Source of the DNA: Candidatus Tumulicola sp.
GTDB taxonomy: Bacteria; Vulcanimicrobiota; Vulcanimicrobiia; Vulcanimicrobiales; Vulcanimicrobiaceae
Direction of reading: 5' to 3'
Length of the DNA: 64,000 nt
Assembly (NCBI GenBank): GCA_036490475.1
Contig: DASXDT010000006.1
Coordinates: 682,001-746,000, forward strand
Shown here: positions 27,186 through 35,569 of the stretch, piece after piece
Layout of the letters: each line of letters opens with the position of its first letter
Position numbering within the stretch: position 1 is the first letter of the stretch
Translations under genes and position numbers: made by a program
Notes under the pieces: generated by a model
The model's database searches: none
Seen by the model: the letters and a program-made list of their open reading frames with translations, nothing else
Told to the model about the DNA's origin: nothing

Positions 27186-27713
27186 TTGGCTCTTAGCAAG
27201 ACGCTCCTTGTCGAAGCGAATCTTAGCCTCGACGGGGTACGACTCTTTGATTGTGGGAGCTTGCCCCGCGATCGAAACGTAGCCAACTTTCTTCGCGATG
27301 AGGCCTTGCAGCAAATGAGAACTGACTCTGGCTTGCGTGTTTGGCTTTTCTGGAATGTAGATGAGCTCGTTGGCTTCGCCTCCTTGGGGCAAACCGAATG
27401 GAGCTATCCACGCCCGAACGGAAGCAAGAAAGTTGTCGTTCAAATTATCCCCAACCTAGCCGTTTCAGTAACTCACGGCAACCGCGGGTACGGCAGAGAA
27501 ATTTTGCAAGGCGTCATCGTTGAGGCTTTGAGACGCCGAGATACCGTTTCGGAACTGCTTGGATTATTAGTGCATGTCGAAAATGCGCGAGCCATTCATA
27601 TCTACGATACCGAAGGATTCGAGAATCACGGCAAGCCGAGTACTTATGATGGCGAGTCTTTCCAACGGATGATAATAACCCTACCTGCCGCTCACGAAGT
27701 GGTAGTGTCGTAG
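27186..27713 (+). CDS. GNAT-family acetyltransferase
   Basis: 175 aa from TTG 27186, 32 bases after the previous stop. Motif A region IIPNLAVSVTHGNRGYGREIL (acetyl-CoA loop NRGYGR) is followed by VHVENARAIHIYDTEGFENHG, the usual GNAT beta-5/alpha-4 segment. A GNAT protein with a small upstream partner recalls TacT-type toxin-antitoxin pairs, but the usual RHH antitoxin is not seen. Last gene of the three-gene operon. Confidence 0.75.
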   Translation: MALSKTLLVEANLSLDGVRLFDCGSLPRDRNVANFLRDEALQQMRTDSGLRVWLFWNVDELVGFASLGQTEWSYPRPNGSKKVVVQIIPNLAVSVTHGNRGYGREILQGVIVEALRRRDTVSELLGLLVHVENARAIHIYDTEGFENHGKPSTYDGESFQRMIITLPAAHEVVVS

Positions 27714-28071
27714 GTCTTGCAAATAATTTCGGTCGCTAGCGACACTTAGTAAAACTTCACGCTGTTAGACCGACTTAAGGCGCGGACGACCCGCTCCTAT
27801 GATTATTCCGTTCGCTTTCAGTTCTGTCAGGGGATTCGATTCGGCATTGCTCAGATGACTGTCAGCAACGAGCTTCCGCATGCGATTTCGCGCGATCAAC
27901 TGGATTGGCTCAAAGATCGTCAGACAGAGGGCTAGGCTCGCTTGCATTGAAGGGTATGGTAAGCACGATTAAGCGGCGCTTTGGGGTCAGGCTTCGCTGC
28001 TTGGTTTCGAACGTTCGCTTTGTCGCGGCTCCCTTACTTATAAATAGTGGGCTCTAGCCCAAGGAGCAGAC
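27714..28071. other. Intergenic; promoter-like sequence before lipoprotein
   Basis: TATAAATAG near 28038 lies about 30 bases upstream of the lipoprotein start and could be a -10 element; GGGCTCTAGCCC just after it is a small palindrome. No gene seen. Confidence 0.35.
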
Positions 28072-28473
28072 ATGACGAAATTAAGCGCGCGTGTATCGGT
28101 TCTAGTGGCAGCGGTCGTTCTAATCACCGCGTGCGGGGGAGCGGGATCTTCTTCGAGTTCGGGAGGATCGGCGTCAGCCGCGGTGCTCCCGGCGAGCGGT
28201 CACGCTCATCCCAACACAAGTTCGTTCACATGGGAAAGCCAGTCGTTCAGCTATACTTCAGCCGGTAATTATGCTCCAACGGTTAGCTGCCCCAGTGGTC
28301 AACATACCGCCGCTGGCGGATACCAGTTCGGAAGTTCCTACAGCCTAAGTTATGCCTATGTTTACGGCAGTTATCCCGTAATAGGACAGAATGAATGGCG
28401 AGTAAACGTCACGGATCTCAGTAATAGTGCCACAATCACCATCACGGTTTACGCTAGCTGTACTACCTCGTAA
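28072..28473 (+). CDS. Small secreted lipoprotein
   Basis: 133 aa. AAGGAG precedes ATG 28072; the leader VLVAAVVLITAC is a lipobox. A Ser/Gly linker (GGAGSSSSSGGSAS) leads to a beta-rich domain (FTWESQSFSY, CPSGQHTAAGGYQFGSS, NATITITVYASC). It has two mature cysteines besides the lipid-anchored one. Function unknown. Confidence 0.7.
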   Translation: MTKLSARVSVLVAAVVLITACGGAGSSSSSGGSASAAVLPASGHAHPNTSSFTWESQSFSYTSAGNYAPTVSCPSGQHTAAGGYQFGSSYSLSYAYVYGSYPVIGQNEWRVNVTDLSNSATITITVYASCTTS

Positions 28474-28622
28474 CATAGCTTAGAGTCTGGAAAGGTGGTG
28501 GCTCTAGTCTCGCGCTTAGGGCCGCCGTCTCATTCGGTTCAACGCTGCGAATCGTACGGTAAAACCCGGATCTCGCCAAGCCGTGATAGGATTTGTCAAA
28601 CACTCGGTCATTCAGCCAGATG

Positions 28623-29264
28623 CTAACCGGCATTCGTCTTGTCCGGATGACTGATGACGTTCCATCGCGCCACAAAGACTTCGTATGCCTTTGTTTTGAT
28701 GTGAGGCGGAGATACAGCCTGGGCGTATGGTAGGGCGCCTGCAGCTAAGTCTCCCAACGTCATCATAAGATCTTCGTCGATCAGCTTTCGCTTCAGCAGC
28801 GCTACGGCTCGTATGTAATAGTTATTTACGATAATTGCGGCACTGACCGCTTTTGTAAGAGCGCCCTGATCCGACACATTCGATCGCTGACCGCTATAAT
28901 AGTGTCCGACATCGGACTTAATGCTCGCGATCTTCTTGCTTTCCGCCAGCCTCATTAGGTGTTCCGAACACTCCGCAGCCGACCAAGTGATCCCCGAGAC
29001 AGTCGTCTTTTCGTGGTACTGTCGCAGCATCGCGAACGCAAGATTTACTTGCTGCTGGCCGTTTGCTTGGGTCAGCGCAGCTTGATAGTTCGCTTGCTGT
29101 GAGGAATTCGACGTTCGAACCTCGTCGATCTGTTTCATCGCGGAACGCCAGGCCCAACGGCCGACTAAAACGACCGCGACGATCTGAGCAACGCCAACGA
29201 TAACGAGCGCACCGCCGACGGCCACGGACCAATCCACATCGCACCACCAGCCTCCGCTACACAT
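28623..29264 (-). CDS. Membrane-anchored protein, DUF4760-like
   Basis: 213 aa. One N-terminal membrane helix (VGGALVIVGVAQIVAVVLVG) is followed by a helical cytoplasmic part (ANYQAALTQANGQQQVNLAF) and AIIVNNYYIRAVALLKRKLIDEDLMM, a pattern I associate with DUF4760-type membrane proteins. Its ATG overlaps the end of the Cys-rich frame upstream, so it is the last gene of the tiny-gene chain 30212-28623. Function unknown. Confidence 0.55.
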   Translation of the reverse strand: MCSGGWWCDVDWSVAVGGALVIVGVAQIVAVVLVGRWAWRSAMKQIDEVRTSNSSQQANYQAALTQANGQQQVNLAFAMLRQYHEKTTVSGITWSAAECSEHLMRLAESKKIASIKSDVGHYYSGQRSNVSDQGALTKAVSAAIIVNNYYIRAVALLKRKLIDEDLMMTLGDLAAGALPYAQAVSPPHIKTKAYEVFVARWNVISHPDKTNAG

Positions 29265-29421
29265 CTTTTATACGCATCCCCACTCGCCCGCTTCGTTCGC
29301 TCGCGGCCTTCTCACGGCATATCACACAGTGGCCGTCAGCGACGTGCATCGACACGATGTGCGGGCACTTCCCGGCGGGACACCGGTACGCGATCGATGC
29401 TGTCGGCCCGCTTCGACGAGC
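29257..29421 (-). other. CxxC open frame, start unclear
   Basis: CPAGKCPHIVSMHVADGHC then VICREKA closely parallels the 57-aa protein at 30051-29878 (CDKCQHMASMHVAGHCVVCR). The frame follows directly after the stop of the basic 62-aa gene, has no ATG/GTG/TTG before the first cysteine, and overlaps the start of the membrane protein. It may be a readthrough segment of the upstream gene or a decayed paralog. Confidence 0.4.
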
Positions 29422-29610
29422 TCACCGCCTACCTGATCGCGTGGCCTTCCGCTTGCCTTTACGAATGGGGCGGCGTTTACTCGACCGGGCGCCGGCGCCG
29501 CGCTTGCGGCCGGGAGACGCGGCCACTGTGCCCGGATTGCAACGATGACGACCCTTCAGGACCCGGCGGCAGATACGGCACCGATGCTTTCTTTTGACTA
29601 ACATCCCCAT
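29422..29610 (-). CDS. Small basic Cys-rich protein
   Basis: 62 aa. RCRICRRVLKGRHRC near the N-terminus could bind a metal; the rest is very basic (RKRGAGARSSKRRPIRKGKRK), which suggests nucleic-acid binding. It begins 7 bases after the preceding frame. No family recognised. Confidence 0.4.
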   Translation of the reverse strand: MGMLVKRKHRCRICRRVLKGRHRCNPGTVAASPGRKRGAGARSSKRRPIRKGKRKATRSGRR

Positions 29611-29616
29611 ATTGTA

Positions 29617-29856
29617 TCAGATCAGATTTTCACGTTTGCGCGTTTCGAAACAAGCGCTGCTAGACGCGTCTGAGCCGGCGCCGCTCGCCCGCGAGAATCT
29701 TGGCGGAGCCGCGGGCATCACCGCGCGGCAGAACACCAGCCAGACACCGACGCGGGTCCGTTCACCGTTTGCAGCTGGCGCGCTACGTTGGCGGTACTGT
29801 TTGGCACCCCGGTATGGGAGCTGCGCCGGGACTCGTTTACCCGACCTTCCCACCAT
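29617..29856 (-). CDS. Hypothetical small protein in tiny-gene chain
   Basis: 79 aa, basic, GTG-type start. Coding is doubtful: a second frame of the same strand also reads as plausible protein. It is kept because it fills the chain between neighbours with almost no spacing. Confidence 0.25.
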   Translation of the reverse strand: MVGRSGKRVPAQLPYRGAKQYRQRSAPAANGERTRVGVWLVFCRAVMPAAPPRFSRASGAGSDASSSACFETRKRENLI

Positions 29857-29877
29857 CCCAGCGCCGAAAACTTCGCC

Positions 29878-30051
29878 TTAAGCTACTGCGATATCCAGAC
29901 CAGGAAGCGCACAGGCCCAGTCACCCGGCTCTCTAGAGCGTGCCTTCTCCCGGCAAACGACGCAATGGCCGGCGACGTGCATCGAAGCCATGTGCTGGCA
30001 CTTATCGCAGCGGGTTCGGACAATGCGATCGGCGCGCTTAGAAATGCTCAC
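29878..30051 (-). CDS. Small zinc-ribbon protein
   Basis: 57 aa from a GTG that overlaps the stop of the upstream 54-aa gene (GTGA). TRCDKCQHMASMHVAGHC then VVCREKA gives two CxxC knuckles about 15 residues apart, a typical zinc ribbon. The tail is REPGDWACALPG. Coupled translation with the 54-aa gene. Confidence 0.5.
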   Translation of the reverse strand: MSISKRADRIVRTRCDKCQHMASMHVAGHCVVCREKARSREPGDWACALPGLDIAVA

Positions 30052-30212
30052 TCAATCTCGATGGACTTGGCCTGGATATACGGCGCGTGTGGCAGCATTG
30101 GGATCGCAGTGAGATAGTTCCTGAGAGATTTCTTGAAGTCTTCCTTGTCAGTCGCGCCGTATGCTTGTCGTGAGATAACCTCCAGCTTAATCGTCGCAGT
30201 GTACTTACTCAT
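30048..30212 (-). CDS. 54-aa hypothetical protein
   Basis: 54 aa. ATG 30212 is preceded by AAAGGA at seven bases. The sequence is MSKYTATIKLEVISRQ, then GATDKEDFKKSLRNYL and KSIEIE, a strand-helix-strand pattern of a small soluble protein. It is first in a run of overlapping tiny genes on the minus strand. No family recognised. Confidence 0.5.
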   Translation of the reverse strand: MSKYTATIKLEVISRQAYGATDKEDFKKSLRNYLTAIPMLPHAPYIQAKSIEIE

Positions 30213-30617
30213 GGTCACGTCCTTTCTTGAGCAGCTACAACCGCATTATGATGGAAAACGGACGTCAGCGTAAGTATGAGCCAGCGGACTGTATGAACCA
30301 GTGGGCCGCTGGCAAGTGTCCGCACATCGCTCCTATGCCACGTCTGCCACGTCGCGGTTGGCGATTGCGTCGTGTGTAGAGAAAAGGCAAAGGCCAGTAA
30401 GCCGGGGGAGTGGGGGCGCGCGTTAGTTGCCATGTCATGTGGCCGCTGTTAGAGGCCTCTCCGCGCCTGGGCTGGAGACTAAGCCTTCCTTGAGATCTCC
30501 TCATGGGTGGACATGTCAGGGGGATCCCCTAGGCCTACCTCAAGGAAACCCTAGGGTGGGACCGCTCTTATCAAGGTAAACTTGCCATTTGCCTAGGTAT
30601 ACGATAAGGTCCACGAT
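30213..30617. other. Intergenic between tiny-gene chain and Fic gene
   Basis: Divergent region of 405 bases. It contains the palindromes GGGGATCCCC and CCTAGG near 30520-30533 and another CCTAGG-like pair (ACCCTAGGGT) near 30550. No gene seen. Confidence 0.4.
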
Positions 30618-31874
30618 ATGGATGCATCCGAATTCACGGCCCGTAAGACGGGCGACCTCGTTAAAATCACCGAGGGAGGATGCGCTTTTGTTCCGGACCT
30701 TTTACCGATTTCGGTTGAACTCTCCCATATGGTCAACTTGGAGCTCGAACAAGCTAGCTTGGAACTCGGGCGACTGGACGGACATGGCCAGAACCTTCCC
30801 GATCCGCAGTTGCTTATCGCGCCATTTCTTCGCAAGGAAGCGGTACTGTCGAGCCGGATCGAGGGTACCCAAACAACGTTTTCCGACTTGGTACTGTTCG
30901 AAGCGATGCAAATCCAGGAAGCTGTAAGAAGTCGCGACAATCGCGAAGTCTCGAATTATGTGAATGCTTTGTTGTACGGGTTGCAGCGGTGTAAAGAGTT
31001 ACCGCTTGGCAAGCAACTACTATGTGAAATGCACCATCTACTGCTCAGGGGCATTGAAAAGGACGAGGCGCTGCTCGGATCCTTCCGAACCGCTCAAGTG
31101 CATATCGCTCCCGCAGGTGTGCCAATCCAGTTCGCGAGATTTGTTCCGCCGCCGCCGTATCAGATTCCGGCTCTATTCGATAATTTGCAGAATTATCTCG
31201 CGGCCCCGGACGACTTGCCCCTACTAGTTCGACTCGCGATCGTGCACTATCAGTTCGAGACCATTCACCCCTTCATGGACGGCAACGGTCGTCTCGGTCG
31301 ATTATTAATTGTTTTGATGCTTTGCGCCGCTGGGCGGCTCGCCGCGCCGATGCTTTACCTAAGTGCTTACTTCGAACGCCGGCGCGGACAATATACCGAT
31401 TTGCTGCTTAATGTCAGTAGGGAGGGACGTTGGGAGGAGTGGATTTTGTTCTTCTTGCGCGGCATCGCTACGCAGGCCAGAGATGCAGTCCAACGTGCGC
31501 GCCAGTTGCAAGCATTACGCAAAGATTACAACGAACGCCTCAAGGGAGCTACTGACGCTACGCATCGGCTTGTCGATGAACTTTTCAAGCTGCCAGTAAT
31601 GACGAACAAGATAGCGGAACGTGCGACTGGATTTTCATGGCAGTCTGCGCGCGATACCGTCAAACGGCTGGAAAAAACAAAAATCATCATGCGCGTTAAT
31701 AGCCAGGATAAGGAACACATCTACCTGGCGCCAGAAATTATCGCGATCGTTGATGCGGCGGAAGCCGTCCCTCCAGCGGTCCCAGTTCTAGAATCCTACG
31801 GGCCGCCGCAGCCCTTTGAGATCACACAAGACAGTTCCGAGGTTCACGTCATCGAGGCTGGTCGCTCAGCTTAA
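30618..31874 (+). CDS. Fic-domain protein (probable AMP-transferase)
   Basis: 418 aa. The Fic active site is HPFMDGNGRLGRLL with His217. An N-terminal inhibitory helix carries SSRIEGT (Ser78, Glu82-Gly83), which places it in the class II self-inhibited group where the Glu blocks ATP. A C-terminal winged-HTH-like region (MTNKIAERATGFSWQSARDT) follows, as in many standalone Fic proteins. It modifies target proteins with AMP or another nucleotide. No partner antitoxin is adjacent, consistent with intramolecular inhibition. Confidence 0.9.
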   Translation: MDASEFTARKTGDLVKITEGGCAFVPDLLPISVELSHMVNLELEQASLELGRLDGHGQNLPDPQLLIAPFLRKEAVLSSRIEGTQTTFSDLVLFEAMQIQEAVRSRDNREVSNYVNALLYGLQRCKELPLGKQLLCEMHHLLLRGIEKDEALLGSFRTAQVHIAPAGVPIQFARFVPPPPYQIPALFDNLQNYLAAPDDLPLLVRLAIVHYQFETIHPFMDGNGRLGRLLIVLMLCAAGRLAAPMLYLSAYFERRRGQYTDLLLNVSREGRWEEWILFFLRGIATQARDAVQRARQLQALRKDYNERLKGATDATHRLVDELFKLPVMTNKIAERATGFSWQSARDTVKRLEKTKIIMRVNSQDKEHIYLAPEIIAIVDAAEAVPPAVPVLESYGPPQPFEITQDSSEVHVIEAGRSA

Positions 31875-31879
31875 CTGGG

Positions 31880-31907
31880 GTCCGTGGCCCACAATTGGCC
31901 CACGGAC
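31880..31907 (+). terminator. Hairpin after Fic gene
   Basis: GTCCGTGGCC, loop CACAATT, GGCCCACGGAC with one bulged base. It begins 6 bases after the Fic stop; the T-tract is poor, so termination efficiency is uncertain. Confidence 0.5.
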
Positions 31908-32484
31908 TTACGCAGACAATAAAAGCCTGGCTAGGACACGGACGCGGCGATCTCTTTAGATGTCGCCTTTTTCGTCCTCTGTAGTCACGTCGGGTCTACC
32001 AAAGGTATCGCTTTCGATTCCCGTTGGCGCTATCACGTAGTGCGCTGGTGTCGCTTCGACTCCCGCTGAGGTCAAAAGGAAAGACCCCAGTTCTTCGCTG
32101 ATCTGCGTGCTATATCAGCCGAACAAAACAATTCTGCGTGCTTTATTCAGCCCGGAGGGCGCTCCTGACAAAGGCAACAATTAATTAAGCACCCAGAGTT
32201 GCTTCAGGATGTCGGCTATCATTCGCTAGAACACCGATTTCCAGTGAAGGTCTCAGCATCTAGGATGCCGCGCTAAGGCGGGGGTAGGATAAACACCAAC
32301 GCTCCTTCACTTTGGGCAAGCCGACTCCACATCGCATCCGGCCAATTGCTCCGCGACTAGCACAGAGCAGCTAGCCGCTTCAAGCCGACTATCGTTTGGT
32401 CGTTTGAGTCACTTCCTAGGCCTTTATCCGTAGCCGAAGACAACTGCCGATGGACGGGCGGTTCGCTGCGGGCACTATCTTGGG
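31908..32484. other. Intergenic, no gene seen
   Basis: 577 bases between the Fic stop and the LuxR stop with no supported frame. Confidence 0.4.
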
Positions 32485-34023
32485 TCACCGCATCGTCGGG
32501 GCCATACCTCGACGAACGGCTTCAACCAGAAGCGATTGGCGCGTCTTAACCCCAAAGGCTTTGAATATCTGCTTGATGTGATTGCTAATCGTGAACTCGC
32601 TTCGACTTAAGGTGTGGGCAATCTCCGCAGTGGACTTGCCTTCGCAAAGCTCTTCAAAGACGCGCTGCTGCATCGGAGGCAGAAGCGTTTCAGCCGGGCC
32701 TGACACTTTTTGGTATTCTCGCCAGAGCCAGCTCTCGCGGTAATGCAGCAGACGCTCACGGATGGACGGAAGGAGCGCCCGATTCCGCGTGATCGCAAAC
32801 TCGTCGAGAAGACAGCGCGCGGCACGTGCGTCGAAGCCGAAGCGCTCAAAAACAGTTCGTGCGGCACGCAGTTCGGTGAGCGCACGCTTTCGGTTGCCGA
32901 GCGCGAGCTCGACACTTCCGGCTGCGTACTGCGCATAAGCTGAGCGACGAGCGTCGTGACGATTATACAGAGGCGAACGCAGTTCTCCAAGCTCGCGGTA
33001 ACGTGCTAGGTACATAGCCGACCTTCCTGAGTCGATCTTGCCGAATAGTTCGGCCAATTGCAAGAGACCGATTCGTTCTTCGCCGAGCGTAGAGTGCCAA
33101 TCTACGGTGTCGGCGAGTGCTTCGGCCTCGTCCAGCTCCACGCGTGACCAGCAATGTTCGTCAAAGCATCCGGCCAAATAGGCGCGGTCGCAAGCGGCGA
33201 CCACCTTCCAAGCAATGGTGTCGCTCGTAGACGTCGCTTTCTTGAGATTTCGAAAAGCATTGAAATAATCACCCTGCAAGGCCTTCGCCCAAGCCAGCGC
33301 TCTGTACGCCTGAAAAACGTTGTGAGCAAAATCTTCCGGCAGCGGGACCCCGTCGAGTTGGCGTTCGACCTCCGGTATGGCGGCAGGTAAGTACAACTCT
33401 CGGGCGAGAGCCGCAAGCGTATGCGTTCCCCACACACGAATCTCCGTAAAATCTGTGCCCGCAGGATCAATCGATCGCAAAACTTCGATCAGTTTGTTTG
33501 CCTGCTCGAAGACGCGTTCTTCGTAAGGCAAAATGAGCGTTTCGCAGTACGCGGCATAGATAGCCGCTCGGCGAGATACTCCGCGCTGCGCTAGCTCTAA
33601 GCTTGCGCGAGCATTAGCCGGACGCTCTTCCAGAAGATAACGTCGCACGGCTCGATATCCTAGAGCCGCGATGACCTCCGGGTCGCCGAGCTGAAGCGCC
33701 GCGTGGACTGCCCTCTGGAGATTTTCGTCGGCCGCATCAAACGCTCCAGTGCGAGCATGTGCTTCCGCTAGAAGGCTCTCCCTTTCGATCGACAGGCGAA
33801 TGTTTGAAGTGGGCACTTTCAAACCAACGAGGCGGCGAAGCACTTCCGCAGGATCAGTCCGCATACGAGAAGACGCTGCTACCAGGACGATATCAATCGG
33901 TTCGCTTCCACCCTCATGCTCTTCGAAGATTGAAGCAGCCTTGCGATACTGTCCGCTATTAAAAGCTTGCCTGAGAGCGTCGTGCCATTGCCGTGTCTTG
34001 AGAGCGTTTCGAGAAGTACTCAC
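32485..34023 (-). CDS. TPR-like LuxR-family transcriptional regulator
   Basis: 512 aa from GTG 34023. A long helical-repeat region (TPR/MalT-like, about residues 15-430, with repeats such as FDAADENLQRAVHAALQLGD and GNRKRALTELRAARTVFERF) leads to a C-terminal LuxR HTH (QQRVFEELCEGKSTAEIAHT, then SRSEFTISNHIKQIFKAFGV). There is no AAA+ domain, so it is not a full MalT/LAL regulator; the solenoid probably binds a small molecule or peptide. No clear ribosome site precedes the GTG, and a strong hairpin lies just upstream, so translation may be controlled. The peptide gene 34196-34074 is directly upstream. Confidence 0.85.
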   Translation of the reverse strand: MSTSRNALKTRQWHDALRQAFNSGQYRKAASIFEEHEGGSEPIDIVLVAASSRMRTDPAEVLRRLVGLKVPTSNIRLSIERESLLAEAHARTGAFDAADENLQRAVHAALQLGDPEVIAALGYRAVRRYLLEERPANARASLELAQRGVSRRAAIYAAYCETLILPYEERVFEQANKLIEVLRSIDPAGTDFTEIRVWGTHTLAALARELYLPAAIPEVERQLDGVPLPEDFAHNVFQAYRALAWAKALQGDYFNAFRNLKKATSTSDTIAWKVVAACDRAYLAGCFDEHCWSRVELDEAEALADTVDWHSTLGEERIGLLQLAELFGKIDSGRSAMYLARYRELGELRSPLYNRHDARRSAYAQYAAGSVELALGNRKRALTELRAARTVFERFGFDARAARCLLDEFAITRNRALLPSIRERLLHYRESWLWREYQKVSGPAETLLPPMQQRVFEELCEGKSTAEIAHTLSRSEFTISNHIKQIFKAFGVKTRQSLLVEAVRRGMAPTMR

Positions 34024-34035
34024 GCCGCGTTATAC

Positions 34036-34064
34036 GGGGAAGGGGTTTGAGTTGCCCCTTCCCC
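34036..34064. promoter_or_regulatory. Perfect G-rich hairpin between peptide gene and LuxR
   Basis: GGGGAAGGGG, loop TTTGAGTTG, CCCCTTCCCC: a perfect 10-bp stem ending 13 bases before the LuxR GTG and 10 bases after the peptide stop. It is conserved in copy 1 (13128-13154). With no T-tract it is more likely an attenuator, a processing site or a translational control element than a plain terminator. Confidence 0.65.
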
Positions 34065-34073
34065 CTCTAGGGG

Positions 34074-34196
34074 TTAGCCGCCCGGCATGCCGCCCGTGCT
34101 TCCGTCGCCAAGCGGCGCGACCACAGGCCCTCCATGAGAACTGATGGGGTGACCGGTCGGAGAAAACAGGAGAAGAAACGCTAGAAATAGCGCCAT
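34074..34196 (-). CDS. Small hydrophobic-leader Gly-rich peptide, copy 2
   Basis: 40 aa, too short for ordinary gene finding. ATG 34196 is ten bases after GGAGG. MALFLAFLLLFSPTG is a signal-like hydrophobic leader, and the tail is VVAPLGDGSTGGMPGG. Copy 1 (13289-13122) preserves leader and tail with several synonymous changes. It lies upstream of the TPR-LuxR gene on the same strand. By analogy with other regulator/peptide pairs it may encode a secreted signal sensed by the TPR domain, but a cis-acting leader is equally possible. Confidence 0.55.
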   Translation of the reverse strand: MALFLAFLLLFSPTGHPISSHGGPVVAPLGDGSTGGMPGG

Positions 34197-34371
34197 TTTT
34201 GTTGTGCCTCCGCAGCCCACCCGACGCAACGTCGAGAGGACTAGCTTGGTAGCTAGCTAAAATCAGCCAGCAAACTTAAGCTACTACGGAAAGCGCTTCT
34301 AAGGCAACAGGGCGTCCGTTGGCGCAGCCTCTGCTGCTCCAACAAACCCTTGCCGGAAGACTGGGGATATC

Positions 34372-34521
34372 ATGGCCGACTACTACTCGATCAACGAAGG
34401 TCTCAAGCCCGTTAATGAACGTGTGTATCACAACAATACGAACTGTCGCGCGGGCCGCGACATTCCAAAAAATGAACGGAAAGAAGGCACAAATGGCTAT
34501 CCGCTTTGCAAAGACTGTTGA
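34372..34521 (+). CDS. 49-aa His/Cys small protein, copy 2
   Basis: 49 aa. Same protein as at 13462, differing at four positions (residues 23, 37, 40, 44). His20, Cys25, Cys46 and Cys49 are kept. It is divergent from the peptide/LuxR pair across 175 bases that include the conserved GTAGCTAGCTAAAA element, so the two transcripts may share control. Function unknown. Confidence 0.65.
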   Translation: MADYYSINEGLKPVNERVYHNNTNCRAGRDIPKNERKEGTNGYPLCKDC

Positions 34522-34640
34522 CTCCTTCGGTGAGGCATCGCTCTCGATAGCGAGCTTGAACGCCGCGACGCTTCGACGGGTCCGAAGCTCGCGCTTTACG
34601 AGCTTGATCGCACTGTCAGCATGAGCGATCGGACTGTCAA

Positions 34641-35569
34641 CACCTTATGAAAAGTTAAGGATAATAGAGGAGGTTACTCAGTGACTGCTAGCGATGCAAA
34701 GCCAGGCGAGTCGTGTCAAGTCTCGGGGATCTATGAAGTTTTATGACGCCGAGCACGGTTACCGAGAGATAATCTAGTTAAGGTGACAAGTTTCCGCCCT
34801 GCGGAAAATGCGAACACCCTAAATTTCGGTTAGTGAAGCGCGTCGACCATGTTACAAAAGACGTCGGAGCAATACCTCAGTCTTAATCGTTCCGACGCAC
34901 TCTGCGGAGAGCTTGAGACTTCTCATTCGTAGCCATGTTCCGGCCAACACTGAAAGCGTCGTCATGCTAGCGCGATGGCAATGCATTGTCAATTAGAGCA
35001 AAGTCCGCATCGGATCTGATGCAAGCCGCAAGCCAGGGCGATCTGTACGACGATAAAGCCGACGAAGTCGCCAAGTTGTGGTGCAAGTGCGGCCTGCTGC
35101 ATCGGCTGCTCTTACCGAAAAGCATGCCAGGATCGAAACTCCGTTCCGGTTCAGGCAACGTTGGTTCACCGGCGATTCCGAAGACGGTCTGCAAACAGAA
35201 GTTTACGAATGCCTTTCGTTTGCGGTCTGCGCCAAGAACAACGTGTCCCGAACAAAGCAGGGCGCCATTGCGAAGCCGGCGCTTACAAAAGGCCGATCGG
35301 TTATGCGGCTAGGACGTAGACCCGAGCGGGCCAAGATTCGCCGAAAAGGCGAAGGTCGTGACACGAAGCTTACACTCCTTGGCCTGGTGTCCTCGCCTCT
35401 ATGCGCAGAAACGCGATAGCTGTCAGGAAACTGCCCTTCGGCACTGCGTTTGGAACGGCGGTTGGGCGAGCGAGCATATGACATACGTTGCGCCGATCAC
35501 TCCTCTGCGAATCGCAGGATACAGACGAACTCTTTTCGATTCATTCGAAGCTAGCAACTGGGGGTTACG
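34641..35569. other. Long region without a supported gene
   Basis: Open frames at 34986-35312 and 35078-35419 on the plus strand overlap each other and a minus-strand frame; none has a ribosome site or known motif. Possibly decayed sequence. Confidence 0.3.

Larger units (their letters stand above)
33912..34640. repeat. Segmental duplication, copy 2
   Basis: Counterpart of 13005-13735; here it lies within the complete cassette. Homology continues about 100 bases past the 49-aa gene (shared CGCTCTCGATAGCG and CGAAGCTCGCGCTTT-like stretches). Confidence 0.65.

Noticed and set aside
30500-30560. Palindromes GGGGATCCCC and CCTAGG as an attachment site
   Set aside because: No integrase and no matching second copy was found, so this stays an unassigned palindrome cluster.
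34986-35419. Two overlapping plus-strand frames of 100-113 residues
   Set aside because: Mutually exclusive, no ribosome site, no motif; one is likely a shadow of the other or of nothing.
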